From NCBI GenBank assembly GCA_947599995.1, contig CANQFW010000036.1, forward strand, positions 1-13,269: a stretch of 13,269 nt of DNA, in the 5' to 3' direction. Position 1 is the stretch's first letter. Each line of letters begins with the position of its first letter. The position numbers and the translations under genes are program-made. Positions 6,553 to 13,269 of this stretch are shown here, one piece after another. The DNA is from an uncultured Clostridia bacterium. Its GTDB lineage: Bacteria; Bacillota; Clostridia; TANB77; CAG-508. Below the pieces are notes generated by a model. It was not told where the DNA came from and searched no databases. It worked only from the letters and a program-made list of their open reading frames with translations.

Positions 6553-6957
6553 TCACATATCTTGTACAACTTTAGCCAACATTCCATTTATAAACTTACT
6601 TGCTTGATTGTCACCATATTTCTTTGCAAGCTCAACAGCCTCATTTATTTCTACTTTAAATGGAATCTGCTTATATTTTATTTCATATATTGCAAGTTTC
6701 AACAAACCTAAGTTAACTTTAGATATTCTTTCGAATTTCCATTCAGATGTAATATTTTTCTCAATCTCCTTTTCAATCTCTTTTTCATTTTCCTTAATTC
6801 CAAGTATGCAATCTTTTATATATTCTATATCTTTAGATTCTTTTATATCGTTGCCTTCTATATATAATTCTAGCTGTTCTTGTAAATTAACATCTTTTTG
6901 AAATTCCAAACTATATATTAATCTAAAAGCTAATTCTCTAATTTCGCTTCTTTTCAT
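6553..6957 (-). CDS. nusB: Transcription antitermination factor NusB
   Basis: NusB binds boxA RNA with S10 (NusE) and supports antitermination in rRNA operons. The 134 residues are of normal length and all-helical, starting KRSEIRELAFRLIYSLEF, which matches the family start (xR..AR..A...LY..e). The conserved ending has VNLGLLKLAIYEIKY, PFKVEINEAVELAKKYGD and SKFINGMLAKV, all typical. The run KENEKEIEKEIEKN around residues 75-88 is lysine- and glutamate-rich. The start ATG is preceded by AGGAAGGAAATAGAATA, a good binding site. It follows DUF2273 by 15 bases in the stress-protein operon, a common clostridial order. Confidence 0.95.
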   Translation of the reverse strand: MKRSEIRELAFRLIYSLEFQKDVNLQEQLELYIEGNDIKESKDIEYIKDCILGIKENEKEIEKEIEKNITSEWKFERISKVNLGLLKLAIYEIKYKQIPFKVEINEAVELAKKYGDNQASKFINGMLAKVVQDM

Positions 6958-6972
6958 TATTCTATTTCCTTC

Positions 6973-7176
6973 CTATACTCTGTCAATAAAACTCTTTATT
7001 CTTTCTTTTACTTCATATTTATTACGCTGAACATAGTTTCCAACTATTGCTCCTAGAATAATAAAAATTATTGAAATTATTAACATATATATTTTTGTCA
7101 TAAGAATAATTATTGAAATTATTACCCCTATTATTGCTCCTTTATAATCATGCCAGAAACTTTTCAAACTATCCAT
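6973..7176 (-). CDS. DUF2273 small membrane protein
   Basis: A 67-residue membrane protein of the DUF2273 family, which typically lies beside asp23 and amaP. It has a short N-terminal amphipathic stretch (MDSLKSFWHDYKG), two hydrophobic segments (about 13-27 and 30-49) with the small-residue turn ILGAIVGNY, and a basic, charged C-terminus (QRNKYEVKERIKSF). No enzyme motif is visible. By context it is a membrane component of the Asp23 envelope-stress complex; this is inference from neighbourhood. The ATG follows GAGAGGA by about 10 bases, and its ribosome binding site overlaps the end of amaP. Confidence 0.88.
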   Translation of the reverse strand: MDSLKSFWHDYKGAIIGVIISIIILMTKIYMLIISIIFIILGAIVGNYVQRNKYEVKERIKSFIDRV

Positions 7177-7192
7177 TTAAAATTAGTCCTCT

Positions 7193-7753
7193 CTATTTTA
7201 ATTTGCTATCTTTATTTTCTGATGCAATATTTCTTACTTTAACATTTACCTCTTTTACGTCTAAATCAGATGTTTTCTTTATTGCTTCTTTTATTTTATT
7301 TTGTATATTTAATGATAAATCCTTTATTACAACATCTTTTCCAACAACGATATTTACTAAAACTTTTAAATTATTATTTTCATCCAATTGAATGATTGTT
7401 TTTATATCTTCAGCGCTATCAAACTCTCTAACAACAGAATTAATTAAGCTTTCCAATGTTTCCTTTGTTATCATTAATTTACCGTTACTGTTTTCCATTA
7501 AAACACCTGTGTCTTTAGATTTTTTTTCATTTTCTAAATCTACAAAAAATATTCCTTTTAATGATAATAATGCCAAAACCACTGAAGAAATAGTTACAAC
7601 ATTGCTTGTCTTAGCACCTGTAATAGCTCTATTTAGAAAATTTCCAACAACATTTGTATCTAATAAACCTATTGAAAGTAAAATTACAATTGTTGATGCA
7701 ATTAATACTACTACTGAAAATATTACTAATATTAAATAATCTAATTTTTTCAT
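7193..7753 (-). CDS. amaP: Alkaline shock response membrane anchor protein AmaP
   Basis: AmaP anchors Asp23 at the cell membrane in Gram-positive bacteria. The 186 residues fit the family (about 180-200). Two membrane segments (about 6-30 and 52-71) are followed by an Asp23-like cytoplasmic domain, with TKETLESLINSVVREF, NLKVLVNIVVGKDV, LSLNIQNKIKEAIKKTSDLD and VKEVNVKVRNI. The same V-x-V-x-V strand and I-Q-x-x-I-K-x-A-I helix pattern occurs in the adjacent Asp23 protein, as expected for paralogous domains. The ATG is preceded by AAAGGCGG at 7 bases. It starts 20 bases after asp23 ends and is transcribed from the asp23 promoter. Confidence 0.9.
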   Translation of the reverse strand: MKKLDYLILVIFSVVVLIASTIVILLSIGLLDTNVVGNFLNRAITGAKTSNVVTISSVVLALLSLKGIFFVDLENEKKSKDTGVLMENSNGKLMITKETLESLINSVVREFDSAEDIKTIIQLDENNNLKVLVNIVVGKDVVIKDLSLNIQNKIKEAIKKTSDLDVKEVNVKVRNIASENKDSKLK

Positions 7754-7773
7754 ATAAAAACCGCCTTTAAAAA

Positions 7774-8214
7774 TTATTCTTCATTTGAATTATCTGTATT
7801 TTTTTCTTCTTCATCTGACGCATTTAAACTATCAGTGTTAACACCTTGAACATGTACATTTACTTTTTCTACTTTTAGTCCTGTCATGCTTTCAACTGCT
7901 TTTTTTACTCTATTTTGAATCTCGAATGCAACATCAGGAATTCTAGAACCATATTCAACAATAATATTTACATCTATTTTTGTTTCAACATCATTTGACT
8001 CTACCTTAATTCCTCTAGCTAAGTTCTTTTTACCTTTTAAAACTTCTGAAATACCTCCAGCAAATCCTCCTGACATTCCATAAACACCAGGAACTTCTGA
8101 TACAGCAACACCAGATATAATTGCAATTACGTCACTTGAAATCTTTATTCCTTTGTTATCATCATCTAAAACTTCACCTATCATATCAATTTCTTGTTTT
8201 TGGTTTTCTTCCAT
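7774..8214 (-). CDS. asp23: Asp23/Gls24 family envelope stress response protein
   Basis: This is a cytoplasmic, membrane-associated alkaline-shock protein of the Asp23/Gls24 (DUF322) family, linked to cell-envelope stress. The 146 residues show the family pattern GIKISSDVIAIISGVAVSEV, PGVYGMSG, the middle strands DVNIIVEYGSRIPDVAFEIQ, NRVKKAVESMTGL and VEKVNVHVQGV. Both ends are acidic and probably disordered; the last 20 residues are nearly all D, E, N, S and T. A very strong AAAGGAGGAAAA binding site precedes the ATG, together with an extended -10 promoter, so high expression is expected. It is the first gene of the asp23-amaP-DUF2273-nusB operon. Confidence 0.94.
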   Translation of the reverse strand: MEENQKQEIDMIGEVLDDDNKGIKISSDVIAIISGVAVSEVPGVYGMSGGFAGGISEVLKGKKNLARGIKVESNDVETKIDVNIIVEYGSRIPDVAFEIQNRVKKAVESMTGLKVEKVNVHVQGVNTDSLNASDEEEKNTDNSNEE

Positions 8215-8247
8215 ATTACTTTTCCTCCTTTAATAAATTATGTCCTA

Positions 8248-8276
8248 ATTATATCAATATTTTATTATTTTTACAA
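8248..8276 (-). promoter_or_regulatory. Promoter of the asp23 operon with extended -10
   Basis: On the minus strand TTGTAA (8271-8276), a 17-base spacer ending TGA, and TATAAT (8248-8253) form a sigma-A promoter with the TGnTATAAT extended -10. The ribosome binding site follows about 20 bases later. No terminator separates it from the upstream synthetase gene, so read-through is possible. Confidence 0.8.
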
Positions 8277-8297
8277 CCATTTTTGATATATTTTTTA

Positions 8298-9998
8298 CTA
8301 TTTTTCTTTATCTACATTTTTACCATAACGTTTAATTTTGTTAGTCGTGGTTCTCTCAAAGTCTTCATCCATAATCTTAAAAGACTTAATATGTTTATAA
8401 TTTGGAAGACCACTATTAACTTTTCTTATTACATCAGAAAAAATTTGTCTAATTTCCTCTTTTGAAGGAATTTTATTATCAAAAAAATTCTTCAATACTT
8501 CAATATTTGGCAAAATTTTTGCCTTAACAGTAACATCGTCTTTTCCATTTTCTTCTCCAACTACCAAAGCTTCTGTAATTAGTTCATTATCATTTAGCAT
8601 TTCCTCAATTTCTTCTGGATAAATATTTTCACCATTTTTTGTTAAAATCATGTTTTTATTTCTCCCTGAAATATACAAAAAATCATCATCATCAATATGG
8701 CCTAAATCGCCTGTATAAAACCAACCATCTTTTAAAACCTTTCTAGTTGCCTCCTCATTTTTATAGTACCCAAGCATCACATTAGGACCTTTTACAGCAA
8801 TCTCACCAATACCTTCACTATTTGGGTTTATAATTTTATATTTAACATTTGGAATAGGCATTCCACACGATTCAGCTTTAAAACATGAATCATTGTTTCC
8901 TGCAACAAGGGGAGAACATTCAGTTAGCCCATAGCCTTGTAATACTTTTATTCCAAGCCTAAAATAATCCTTTACTATATTTGAATTTATTTTTGCAGCA
9001 CCAACAATAAATGTTTTTATTCTTCCACCTAAAGATTTTTTTACTTTTCTTCTTATAATAGGTTTAAGAAAAAATGGTATATTTTCTATTATATTTTCCT
9101 TATTTTCTGTATATTTTTTTGGAATGGACTCTTTCAATGTCTTAATTATTTTTTTATATACGTTTTCCAATAATAGTGGTACACAAAGTATAAATGTTGG
9201 TTTATATTCCAAAATATTTTTATTTATATACCTTAAACCATCACAATATGCAATGTTGCCTCCTCCATACAAAACAAGTAAAAATCCCAATGTACACTCA
9301 TAAGTATGATGTAGTGGAAGAATTGATAATACAGATGTAGAACTATTAACCTTTACAACACTTGCAACAGAAACAATATTTGAACATATATTTTTATGTG
9401 ACAACATAACTCCCTTAGAATTTCCAGTAGTTCCAGACGTAAAAAGCAATATTTTCATTTCATCTGGATTAATTTTTATATTTTCGAATCTATTATCACC
9501 CTTTTTAATTAAATCTTGTCCTTCCTGCATAATGGTAGAATAATCTATGTATTTTCTAGTATTTTTCATATCTATTAATACTATATCTTTTTTTACCATA
9601 GCATCTGGATTTTGACTTACAATGTCTAAATACTTTAAGTCATCAGCAATTATTGAATCAACCTCTCCTGTATTTAGAAATTCTATTATTGTATCTTTTT
9701 GACATTCTTTATCAATTGGGACAGCAACTCCAACAATAACAGCAGCATAATAAGAAGTAGCCCATTCATAGCTATTTTTTCCTATTATAGCTATTTTTTT
9801 TCCTTCTAAGCCCATATCTATTAATTTTGTTGCTAAGCTTTCTACATTTTGCTTAAAATCTTCATAAGTCTTACATACTATTTTGTTATTTTCTCTAACC
9901 TTAAAGGCTAATTTATTCTTATTTTTTTCTGTCATTTTATATAACATATCTTTCAAATCTGTTATTTCATACGTCTTAAAATATTTTATTTTTTTCAT
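8298..9998 (-). CDS. AMP-forming long-chain acyl-CoA synthetase (AMP-binding family)
   Basis: An adenylate-forming enzyme that activates a carboxylic acid, probably a fatty acid, with ATP and CoA. With a TTG at 10004 as residue 1 (568 residues): ATP-binding LLFTSGTTGNSKGVMLSH at 186-203, GYGLTE at 357-362, GYYKNEEATRKVLKDGWFYT then GD at 412-433, ISGRNKNMI at 445-453, NGENIYPEEIEE at 457-468, and the likely catalytic C-terminal lysine in TTTNKIKRYG near 556. The LPLHHTYE and internal basic region fit the long-chain group; substrate preference cannot be read from sequence. I prefer ATG 9998 (566 residues). The TTG is closer to AAAGGA (5 bases against 11), so the start is uncertain by two codons. 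It is a single-gene transcript with its own promoter and operator. Confidence 0.9.
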   Translation of the reverse strand: MKKIKYFKTYEITDLKDMLYKMTEKNKNKLAFKVRENNKIVCKTYEDFKQNVESLATKLIDMGLEGKKIAIIGKNSYEWATSYYAAVIVGVAVPIDKECQKDTIIEFLNTGEVDSIIADDLKYLDIVSQNPDAMVKKDIVLIDMKNTRKYIDYSTIMQEGQDLIKKGDNRFENIKINPDEMKILLFTSGTTGNSKGVMLSHKNICSNIVSVASVVKVNSSTSVLSILPLHHTYECTLGFLLVLYGGGNIAYCDGLRYINKNILEYKPTFILCVPLLLENVYKKIIKTLKESIPKKYTENKENIIENIPFFLKPIIRRKVKKSLGGRIKTFIVGAAKINSNIVKDYFRLGIKVLQGYGLTECSPLVAGNNDSCFKAESCGMPIPNVKYKIINPNSEGIGEIAVKGPNVMLGYYKNEEATRKVLKDGWFYTGDLGHIDDDDFLYISGRNKNMILTKNGENIYPEEIEEMLNDNELITEALVVGEENGKDDVTVKAKILPNIEVLKNFFDNKIPSKEEIRQIFSDVIRKVNSGLPNYKHIKSFKIMDEDFERTTTNKIKRYGKNVDKEK

Positions 9999-10020
9999 AT
10001 ACAATATTATCCTTTCCTTG

Positions 10021-10047
10021 ATACAGTTTACTTTAGATAAACTGTAT
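10021..10047 (-). promoter_or_regulatory. Perfect 10-bp inverted repeat, likely operator of the acyl-CoA synthetase gene
   Basis: ATACAGTTTA (10021-10030) and TAAACTGTAT (10038-10047) are exact inverted repeats around 7 bases. They lie between the -10 element and the ribosome binding site, covering the expected start of transcription, a classic repressor position. It does not match the FapR box or the B. subtilis FadR box as I know them. An mRNA hairpin role is also possible. Confidence 0.6.
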
Positions 10048-10058
10048 TAACTTTTAAT

Positions 10059-10087
10059 ATTTTACTACATATTAAAATTTTTATCAA
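10059..10087 (-). promoter_or_regulatory. Sigma-A promoter of the acyl-CoA synthetase gene
   Basis: On the minus strand TTGATA (10082-10087), 17 bases and TAAAAT (10059-10064) give a near-consensus promoter. The inverted repeat at 10021-10047 begins about 12 bases after the -10. Confidence 0.65.
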
Positions 10088-10130
10088 TTATTTTTTCATT
10101 TTTTAGTTATTAATCTTACTGATTCGATTT

Positions 10131-10146
10131 TTGTATAGAAATACAA
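10131..10146. repeat. Short perfect inverted repeat in the divergent intergenic region
   Basis: TTGTAT-AGAA-ATACAA lies midway in the 10005-10247 spacer between the minus-strand synthetase gene and the plus-strand small gene. It could be an operator for either. The base content is low-complexity, so chance is a real alternative. Nothing else in this spacer stands out except weak -10-like sequences at 10177-10182 and 10189-10194 on the plus strand. Confidence 0.25.
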
Positions 10147-10247
10147 TAATAAATTTTTTGTAAAATGTATAAATTATATAATTTTAATTATACTAAATAT
10201 ATACGTATCTAACCAGATTTGTGCATTAGGAAGGATTGAGATTAAAA

Positions 10248-10529
10248 ATGAGCACAACAATAAAACTATTTAGCCATAAAAAAGGTGAAATAAATAAATT
10301 TCTAAGTAAATTTTATAATACAAACTTAAATATAGAAAATAATTTAAAGTTCAAAAAAGATTATACAAACCCCATAGAAATAGCTGAAATTATAGGAGTA
10401 TTTATTGATAATATTGAAAATTATGACATAAAAATGTGGATTAGTTTGGATAAAGACGTTTATATAAATATTACTGATAGCAATGCTAATAATGTTATAA
10501 AATATTTATTTGAACGTTATCCTTACTAA
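10248..10529 (+). CDS. Small conserved-looking protein of unknown function
   Basis: This is the only supported plus-strand gene, and I do not recognise its family. The 93 residues begin STTIKLFSHKKGEINKFLSKFY and look like a compact soluble alpha/beta domain. It has an N-terminal strand, a helix (GEINKFLSKFY), a lysine- and asparagine-rich loop, a hydrophobic helix (PIEIAEIIGVFIDNI), a strand pair (KMWISLD, VYINITD) and a final helix (NNVIKYLFERYPY). There is no signal peptide, metal motif or membrane segment. I chose ATG 10248, preceded by AGGAAGGA with a 12-base gap; a TTG at 10236 abuts that site and is less likely. It converges on the zinc-ribbon gene with only 11 bases between stops and no terminator. 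Codon use is AT-rich like its neighbours. Confidence 0.72.
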   Translation: MSTTIKLFSHKKGEINKFLSKFYNTNLNIENNLKFKKDYTNPIEIAEIIGVFIDNIENYDIKMWISLDKDVYINITDSNANNVIKYLFERYPY

Positions 10530-10540
10530 TCCTGGTTTAA

Positions 10541-11149
10541 TTATTCCTTATTTTCTTTATTTTCTTTATTTTCTGCATTAGTCTCATTTTCGTTTTTTTC
10601 TGTACCATCATCTTTGTTTTCTTCATCATCTTTTTGATTACATTCAACTTCTCTTTTGGCTTCCTCTTTAAAATTTTCTTGTATTTCCTCTTTTTCTGCA
10701 TTTGAAACCTCATTTGAAGAATCTACAACTTCTGCTTCTAATACTTCTAACTCTTCCTTTCTTTCTTGTGTAGTTTCTTCATTTGGTTGTTCTGCTCCAC
10801 ATTTTGTACAGAATTTAGCATCTTTTTGCAATTTTTCTTTACATTTAATACATTCTTTTTGATTAGAAAGAGCTAATATTTCTCTATTATATATTTCTAT
10901 TTCATTTGCTAATACATCTATTTTTGTGCATTCTTCTTGCAATTCATCTTTTATACTAAATTCTTCTTCTTCTTGTGCATGTTTTTGATAAACTTTTTTT
11001 CCAATTTGTTCGTATATTGCGTTAATTTTAGTTTTATTATCATTTATTTTTATCTTTAATTTTGTTTCCTTTGCTATTTTCCCTGTTTTTTCCGCAGCTT
11101 CTTTATATGTTTCAGTTGCTTTTTTAGTTAATTTATCAAAAAATTCCAT
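10541..11149 (-). CDS. Zinc-ribbon protein with helical N-terminus and acidic tail
   Basis: A 202-residue protein. Residues 1-97 are predicted helical and coiled-coil-like, rich in K and E, starting MEFFDKLTKKATETYKEA. A zinc ribbon follows, with C100, C103, C114 and C117 in CIKCKEKLQKDAKFCTKCG. The last 80 residues are low-complexity and acidic, ending in a repeated KEN unit encoded by tandem TTCTTTATT-like repeats (about 10545-10573) that could slip and vary in length. No membrane segment or catalytic motif is seen, so I assign no function; related zinc-ribbon proteins are poorly characterised. The ATG at 11147-11149 is preceded by AAAGGA at 14 bases and GGGG at 8. It has a possible promoter upstream and stands alone between gpsA and the acyl-CoA synthetase gene. 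Confidence 0.82.
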   Translation of the reverse strand: MEFFDKLTKKATETYKEAAEKTGKIAKETKLKIKINDNKTKINAIYEQIGKKVYQKHAQEEEEFSIKDELQEECTKIDVLANEIEIYNREILALSNQKECIKCKEKLQKDAKFCTKCGAEQPNEETTQERKEELEVLEAEVVDSSNEVSNAEKEEIQENFKEEAKREVECNQKDDEENKDDGTEKNENETNAENKENKENKE

Positions 11150-11183
11150 TTGTAAAACCCCATTCCTTTCTAAAGTTTAAATG

Positions 11184-11213
11184 GTTATGAAAAATTAAAT
11201 TAAATGTAGTCAA
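11184..11213 (-). promoter_or_regulatory. Possible promoter of the zinc-ribbon gene
   Basis: On the minus strand TTGACT (11208-11213), an 18-base spacer and CATAAC (11184-11189) resemble a sigma-A promoter with a good -35 and weak -10, ending about 34 bases upstream of the start codon. Confidence 0.4.
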
Positions 11214-11243
11214 AGATATAATCAATTTTCAACCATTCATCAC

Positions 11244-11330
11244 CTATAATTTTATTACTATATATATATTATGTTTTGTTTTATATAATTTATTCATAAA
11301 TTGTAGATTATTCCATTTTTGATAGCACAT
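11244..11330 (-). CDS. Possible 28-residue basic small protein
   Basis: In the 254-base spacer between gpsA and the zinc-ribbon gene, an ATG at 11328-11330 follows TTGAGG by about 6 bases and opens 28 codons beginning MCYQKWNNLQFMNKLYK, ending at TAG. The composition (K, N, Y, I) is what random AT-rich DNA would give, so it may not be a gene. Apart from this, the hairpin at 11344-11367 and the possible promoter, I see nothing in the spacer. Confidence 0.15.
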   Translation of the reverse strand: MCYQKWNNLQFMNKLYKTKHNIYIVIKL

Positions 11331-11343
11331 GTAAAACCTCAAA

Positions 11344-11367
11344 ACTAGCATAATTCTTATTTCTAGT
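11344..11367 (-). terminator. Weak hairpin downstream of gpsA
   Basis: ACTAG and CTAGT arms with an inner ATAA/TTAT pairing form a short hairpin followed on the minus strand by TTTGAGGTTTT. It is the best terminator candidate after plsY-gpsA but is weak. Confidence 0.25.
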
Positions 11368-11403
11368 AATTTTTAAAACATATATGTAATTAATATTTTT
11401 TTC

Positions 11404-12396
11404 TTAATCTTCTGCTTTCCTTGTTCTAGTCATAAGCATCTCTACAGCTTGTCTAGGATTTAAATCATTATATAATACATCATATGCTGCATCTAAAATT
11501 GGAAGAGTAATACCTACTTTTTCGCTTAGTTTCTTCGCAGCCTCTATATTATCTATAGACTCTATTGTCATACCAACTTCCTTTTTTGTTTCCTCTAAAG
11601 TTTTACCTTGACCAATTAAATACCCAGCTTTTCTATTTCTGCTATGCTCACTCAAACAGGTTACAATTAAATCTCCTAAGCCACTTAATCCATAAAATGT
11701 TTCTTTTACACCTCCAAGTGCTATTCCTAAATTTCTAATTTCAACTAGACCTCTCGTAATAAGAGCTGCAAAAGTATTATCTCCTAATCCTATGCCAGCT
11801 GCCATTCCAGTACAAAATGCTATGATATTTTTTAAAGCTCCTCCAAGTTCTACTCCTTTTATATCTGATGATGTATATATTCTCAAATTTTCGTTCATAA
11901 AGCATTCTTGGATTTCATTTTTTAACTCTTCGTCTTTTGAAGCTATAACTAAAACAGTTGGAATAGCAATTGATACTTCCTCTGCGTGACTTGGGCCAGA
12001 AAGTGCTCCTACTCTAGCATTTGGAATCTCATCTTTTACTACTTCATCTAAAGTTAATTCTGTATCCTTTTCTATTCCTTTCGAACATATTATTATTGGC
12101 TGCTTCTCAGGTACAACATATTCCTTATATTCTTTTATAATATTTCTTGTGAATTTTGATGGTGTAACTTGAAGTATAAAGTCTGCACCTTCTATTACAT
12201 CTTTATATGAAGTATAGCATTTTATACTTTCAGGCAAAGTTACATTAGGTAAAAATTTACATTTTTTTTCTATATTTATTAAATCTGCCTCTTCTTTAGC
12301 AAAAGACCATATTTTTATATCATGGCCCATTTTTGCTAGATGAATTCCAAGAGCTACTCCCCAGCTTCCACTTCCTATAATTGCTATTTTTTTCAT
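11404..12396 (-). CDS. gpsA: NAD(P)-dependent glycerol-3-phosphate dehydrogenase
   Basis: GpsA interconverts dihydroxyacetone phosphate and sn-glycerol-3-phosphate in the cytoplasm, supplying the phospholipid backbone. With ATG 12396 as residue 1 (330 residues, normal), the Rossmann motif GSGSWG is at 8-13, ICSKGIE around 103-109, SGPSHAEE at 133-140, the catalytic lysine region GVELGGALKNIIA at 181-193 with K190, YGLSGLGDLIVTC at 235-247, and SRNR at 252-255. A start 12 codons upstream (12432) would overlap the end of plsY but lacks a binding site and adds a non-family N-terminus, so I rejected it. AAAGGA lies about 13 bases before ATG 12396. The gene follows plsY by 28 bases in the same transcript and uses the same pathway, making the substrate that PlsY acylates. 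Confidence 0.96.
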   Translation of the reverse strand: MKKIAIIGSGSWGVALGIHLAKMGHDIKIWSFAKEEADLINIEKKCKFLPNVTLPESIKCYTSYKDVIEGADFILQVTPSKFTRNIIKEYKEYVVPEKQPIIICSKGIEKDTELTLDEVVKDEIPNARVGALSGPSHAEEVSIAIPTVLVIASKDEELKNEIQECFMNENLRIYTSSDIKGVELGGALKNIIAFCTGMAAGIGLGDNTFAALITRGLVEIRNLGIALGGVKETFYGLSGLGDLIVTCLSEHSRNRKAGYLIGQGKTLEETKKEVGMTIESIDNIEAAKKLSEKVGITLPILDAAYDVLYNDLNPRQAVEMLMTRTRKAED

Positions 12397-12424
12397 TTTA
12401 TGTTTCTCATCCTTTCTTATGTTA

Positions 12425-13066
12425 TCATACATTTCTATTTTTAAAACTCAACTTATTTTCAGTTCCATTCAATATTCTTTTTATATTTTCTCTATGATTA
12501 AATGCTACAATTATTGCTAGGATAACACTATAAATAAAATATTTAAATCCTGATGCTTCCACTATATAGTTATCCCTAATAAATAGAGTTAAAACTGGGA
12601 ATAAAATTGCAGCTCCAACAGAACCCATTGATACCATTTTTGAAAATATCATTATTACTATTGCAAAACTCAAACAAATTAACCCTATTTGCCAATTAGT
12701 CATAAGTAATACACCAAGTGATGTTGCGACTCCTTTGCCTCCTTTAAATTCAAAAAATATTGGAAAAGTATGACCAAGAACAACTGCAATTCCTGCAATT
12801 TGTACTAATAAAGCTTTATCGGCATTTTTTACAATTTTTCCAATTACTACTGCAATTAAAATAGATATAACTCCTTTTAATATATCACAACCTAAAGTTA
12901 TTGCTGCCGCTTTTTTTCCTACTGAACGTAGCATATTAGTTGTACCTGCATTTCCACTTCCTTTTTCTCTAACATCAAAACCTGCATATTTTCTGCTTAT
13001 TATTACAGAAAAATTTATGCTACCTATTGCATATGCTATTACTCCTATTATTATATATGCTGCCAT
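12425..13066 (-). CDS. plsY: Glycerol-3-phosphate 1-O-acyltransferase PlsY
   Basis: PlsY is an integral membrane enzyme that transfers an acyl group from acyl-phosphate to sn-glycerol-3-phosphate, forming lysophosphatidic acid. The 213 residues have about seven hydrophobic segments. The conserved loops are all present: YAIGSINFSVIISRK (12-26), VREKGSGNAGTTNMLRSVG (32-50) with the GSGNAGTTN core, LGHTFPIFFEFKGGKGVAT (97-115) and the C-terminal AFNHRENIKRIL (188-199). The start ATG (13064-13066) is preceded by AAGGAGG with a 7-base gap and a clear promoter. It heads a two-gene plsY-gpsA transcript. Confidence 0.96.
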   Translation of the reverse strand: MAAYIIIGVIAYAIGSINFSVIISRKYAGFDVREKGSGNAGTTNMLRSVGKKAAAITLGCDILKGVISILIAVVIGKIVKNADKALLVQIAGIAVVLGHTFPIFFEFKGGKGVATSLGVLLMTNWQIGLICLSFAIVIMIFSKMVSMGSVGAAILFPVLTLFIRDNYIVEASGFKYFIYSVILAIIVAFNHRENIKRILNGTENKLSFKNRNV

Positions 13067-13092
13067 AATAATTCCTCCTTCTTTTTTTGTTT

Positions 13093-13121
13093 ATTATATT
13101 ATATTGAAAAAAAAATAGCAA
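13093..13121 (-). promoter_or_regulatory. Sigma-A promoter of plsY-gpsA
   Basis: On the minus strand TTGCTA (13116-13121), a 17-base T-rich spacer and TATAAT (13093-13098) sit about 27 bases upstream of the start codon, just downstream of the preceding terminator. Confidence 0.7.
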
Positions 13122-13136
13122 TAGTTTATTTATTAA

Positions 13137-13197
13137 AAACCTACATTATAATATATCTGCAACTCCTAATTGCATAATTATATTATAATGCAGGTTT
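13137..13197 (-). terminator. Intrinsic terminator of the gene upstream of plsY
   Basis: The 19-bp arms AAACCTGCATTATAATATA and TATATTATAATGTAGGTTT pair with one G-U wobble in the minus-strand RNA. An inner TGCAA/TTGCA stem extends the hairpin, and it is followed by TTTAAT after the last arm (a run of five T including the arm end). It insulates plsY-gpsA from the preceding gene. Confidence 0.75.
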
Positions 13198-13226
13198 AGC
13201 ATATTTTTATTTTCTTATAAATATTT

Positions 13227-13269
13227 TTATTGTAATCTCCAACCTGTTTTCTCATGATATTTTGCATCT
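13227..13269 (-). CDS. Possible 3' end of a gene cut by the window edge
   Basis: The minus strand reads DAKYHEKTGWRLQ then TAA in one frame, starting at the window edge. The stop lies about 30 bases before the strong terminator at 13137-13197, the expected position for a gene end. Only 13 codons are visible, so the product cannot be identified, and the frame choice is inference. Confidence 0.35.
   Translation of the reverse strand, partial: DAKYHEKTGWRLQ

Noticed and set aside
12397..12432. Twelve-codon N-terminal extension of gpsA overlapping plsY
   Set aside because: It has no ribosome binding site and would put extra residues before the Rossmann strand, which starts at residue 2-3 in the family.
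1..13269. Search for CRISPR arrays, tRNA or rRNA genes, insertion sequences, phage or defence genes and riboswitches
   Set aside because: I saw no direct-repeat arrays, no cloverleaf or T-box features and no transposase, integrase or toxin motifs; the region reads as ordinary chromosomal housekeeping DNA.

Overview
The window looks like chromosomal DNA from a low-GC, Gram-positive, endospore-forming member of the Clostridia. The evidence is a very AT-rich composition, strong AGGAGG-type ribosome binding sites, some GTG starts, near-consensus sigma-A promoters, a Spo0A sporulation regulator, and the Asp23/AmaP/DUF2273-nusB-xse gene order common in Clostridia. I cannot name the species. All but one of the supported genes lie on the minus strand, so transcription runs from high to low coordinates. 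The content is mostly housekeeping. I found no CRISPR array, tRNA, rRNA, transposase, phage gene or toxin system.

Layout in transcription order, from the right end. A possible 3' end of a cut-off gene (13227-13269) is followed by a strong intrinsic terminator (13137-13197). A sigma-A promoter then drives plsY and gpsA, whose products feed glycerol-3-phosphate synthesis and its first acylation in phospholipid synthesis. Next is a 254-base intergenic stretch with a possible promoter, then a zinc-ribbon protein with an acidic tail. Convergent to it is the only plus-strand gene, a 93-residue protein of unknown function. A long-chain acyl-CoA synthetase follows, with its own promoter and a perfect 10-bp inverted repeat between promoter and ribosome binding site, probably a repressor operator. 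An extended -10 promoter then starts the cell-envelope stress cluster asp23-amaP-DUF2273. It continues into nusB, xseA, an unrecognised membrane-anchored protein, xseB, a YuiD/PAP2-related membrane protein, a HI0933/YhiN-type flavoprotein, a hemolysin III family protein and yigZ. The last gene is spo0A, with its own promoter and terminator.

The most notable observation is that two genes, spo0A and the HI0933-type flavoprotein, are each broken by what looks like one extra base. Removing one base in each restores a full-length, family-typical protein (270 and 418 residues). Two other genes, hlyIII and xseA, have a strong ribosome binding site that serves a tiny upstream reading frame displaced in the same direction from the main gene. 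Either this sequence carries several single-base insertion errors, or sporulation control is genuinely lost and there are two translationally coupled leader peptides. Resequencing these four positions would settle it. I do not see a clearly new multi-gene system. The best leads beyond the frameshifts are the acyl-CoA synthetase operator, the small plus-strand gene, the protein inserted between xseA and xseB, and a terminator-like hairpin between nusB and xseA.
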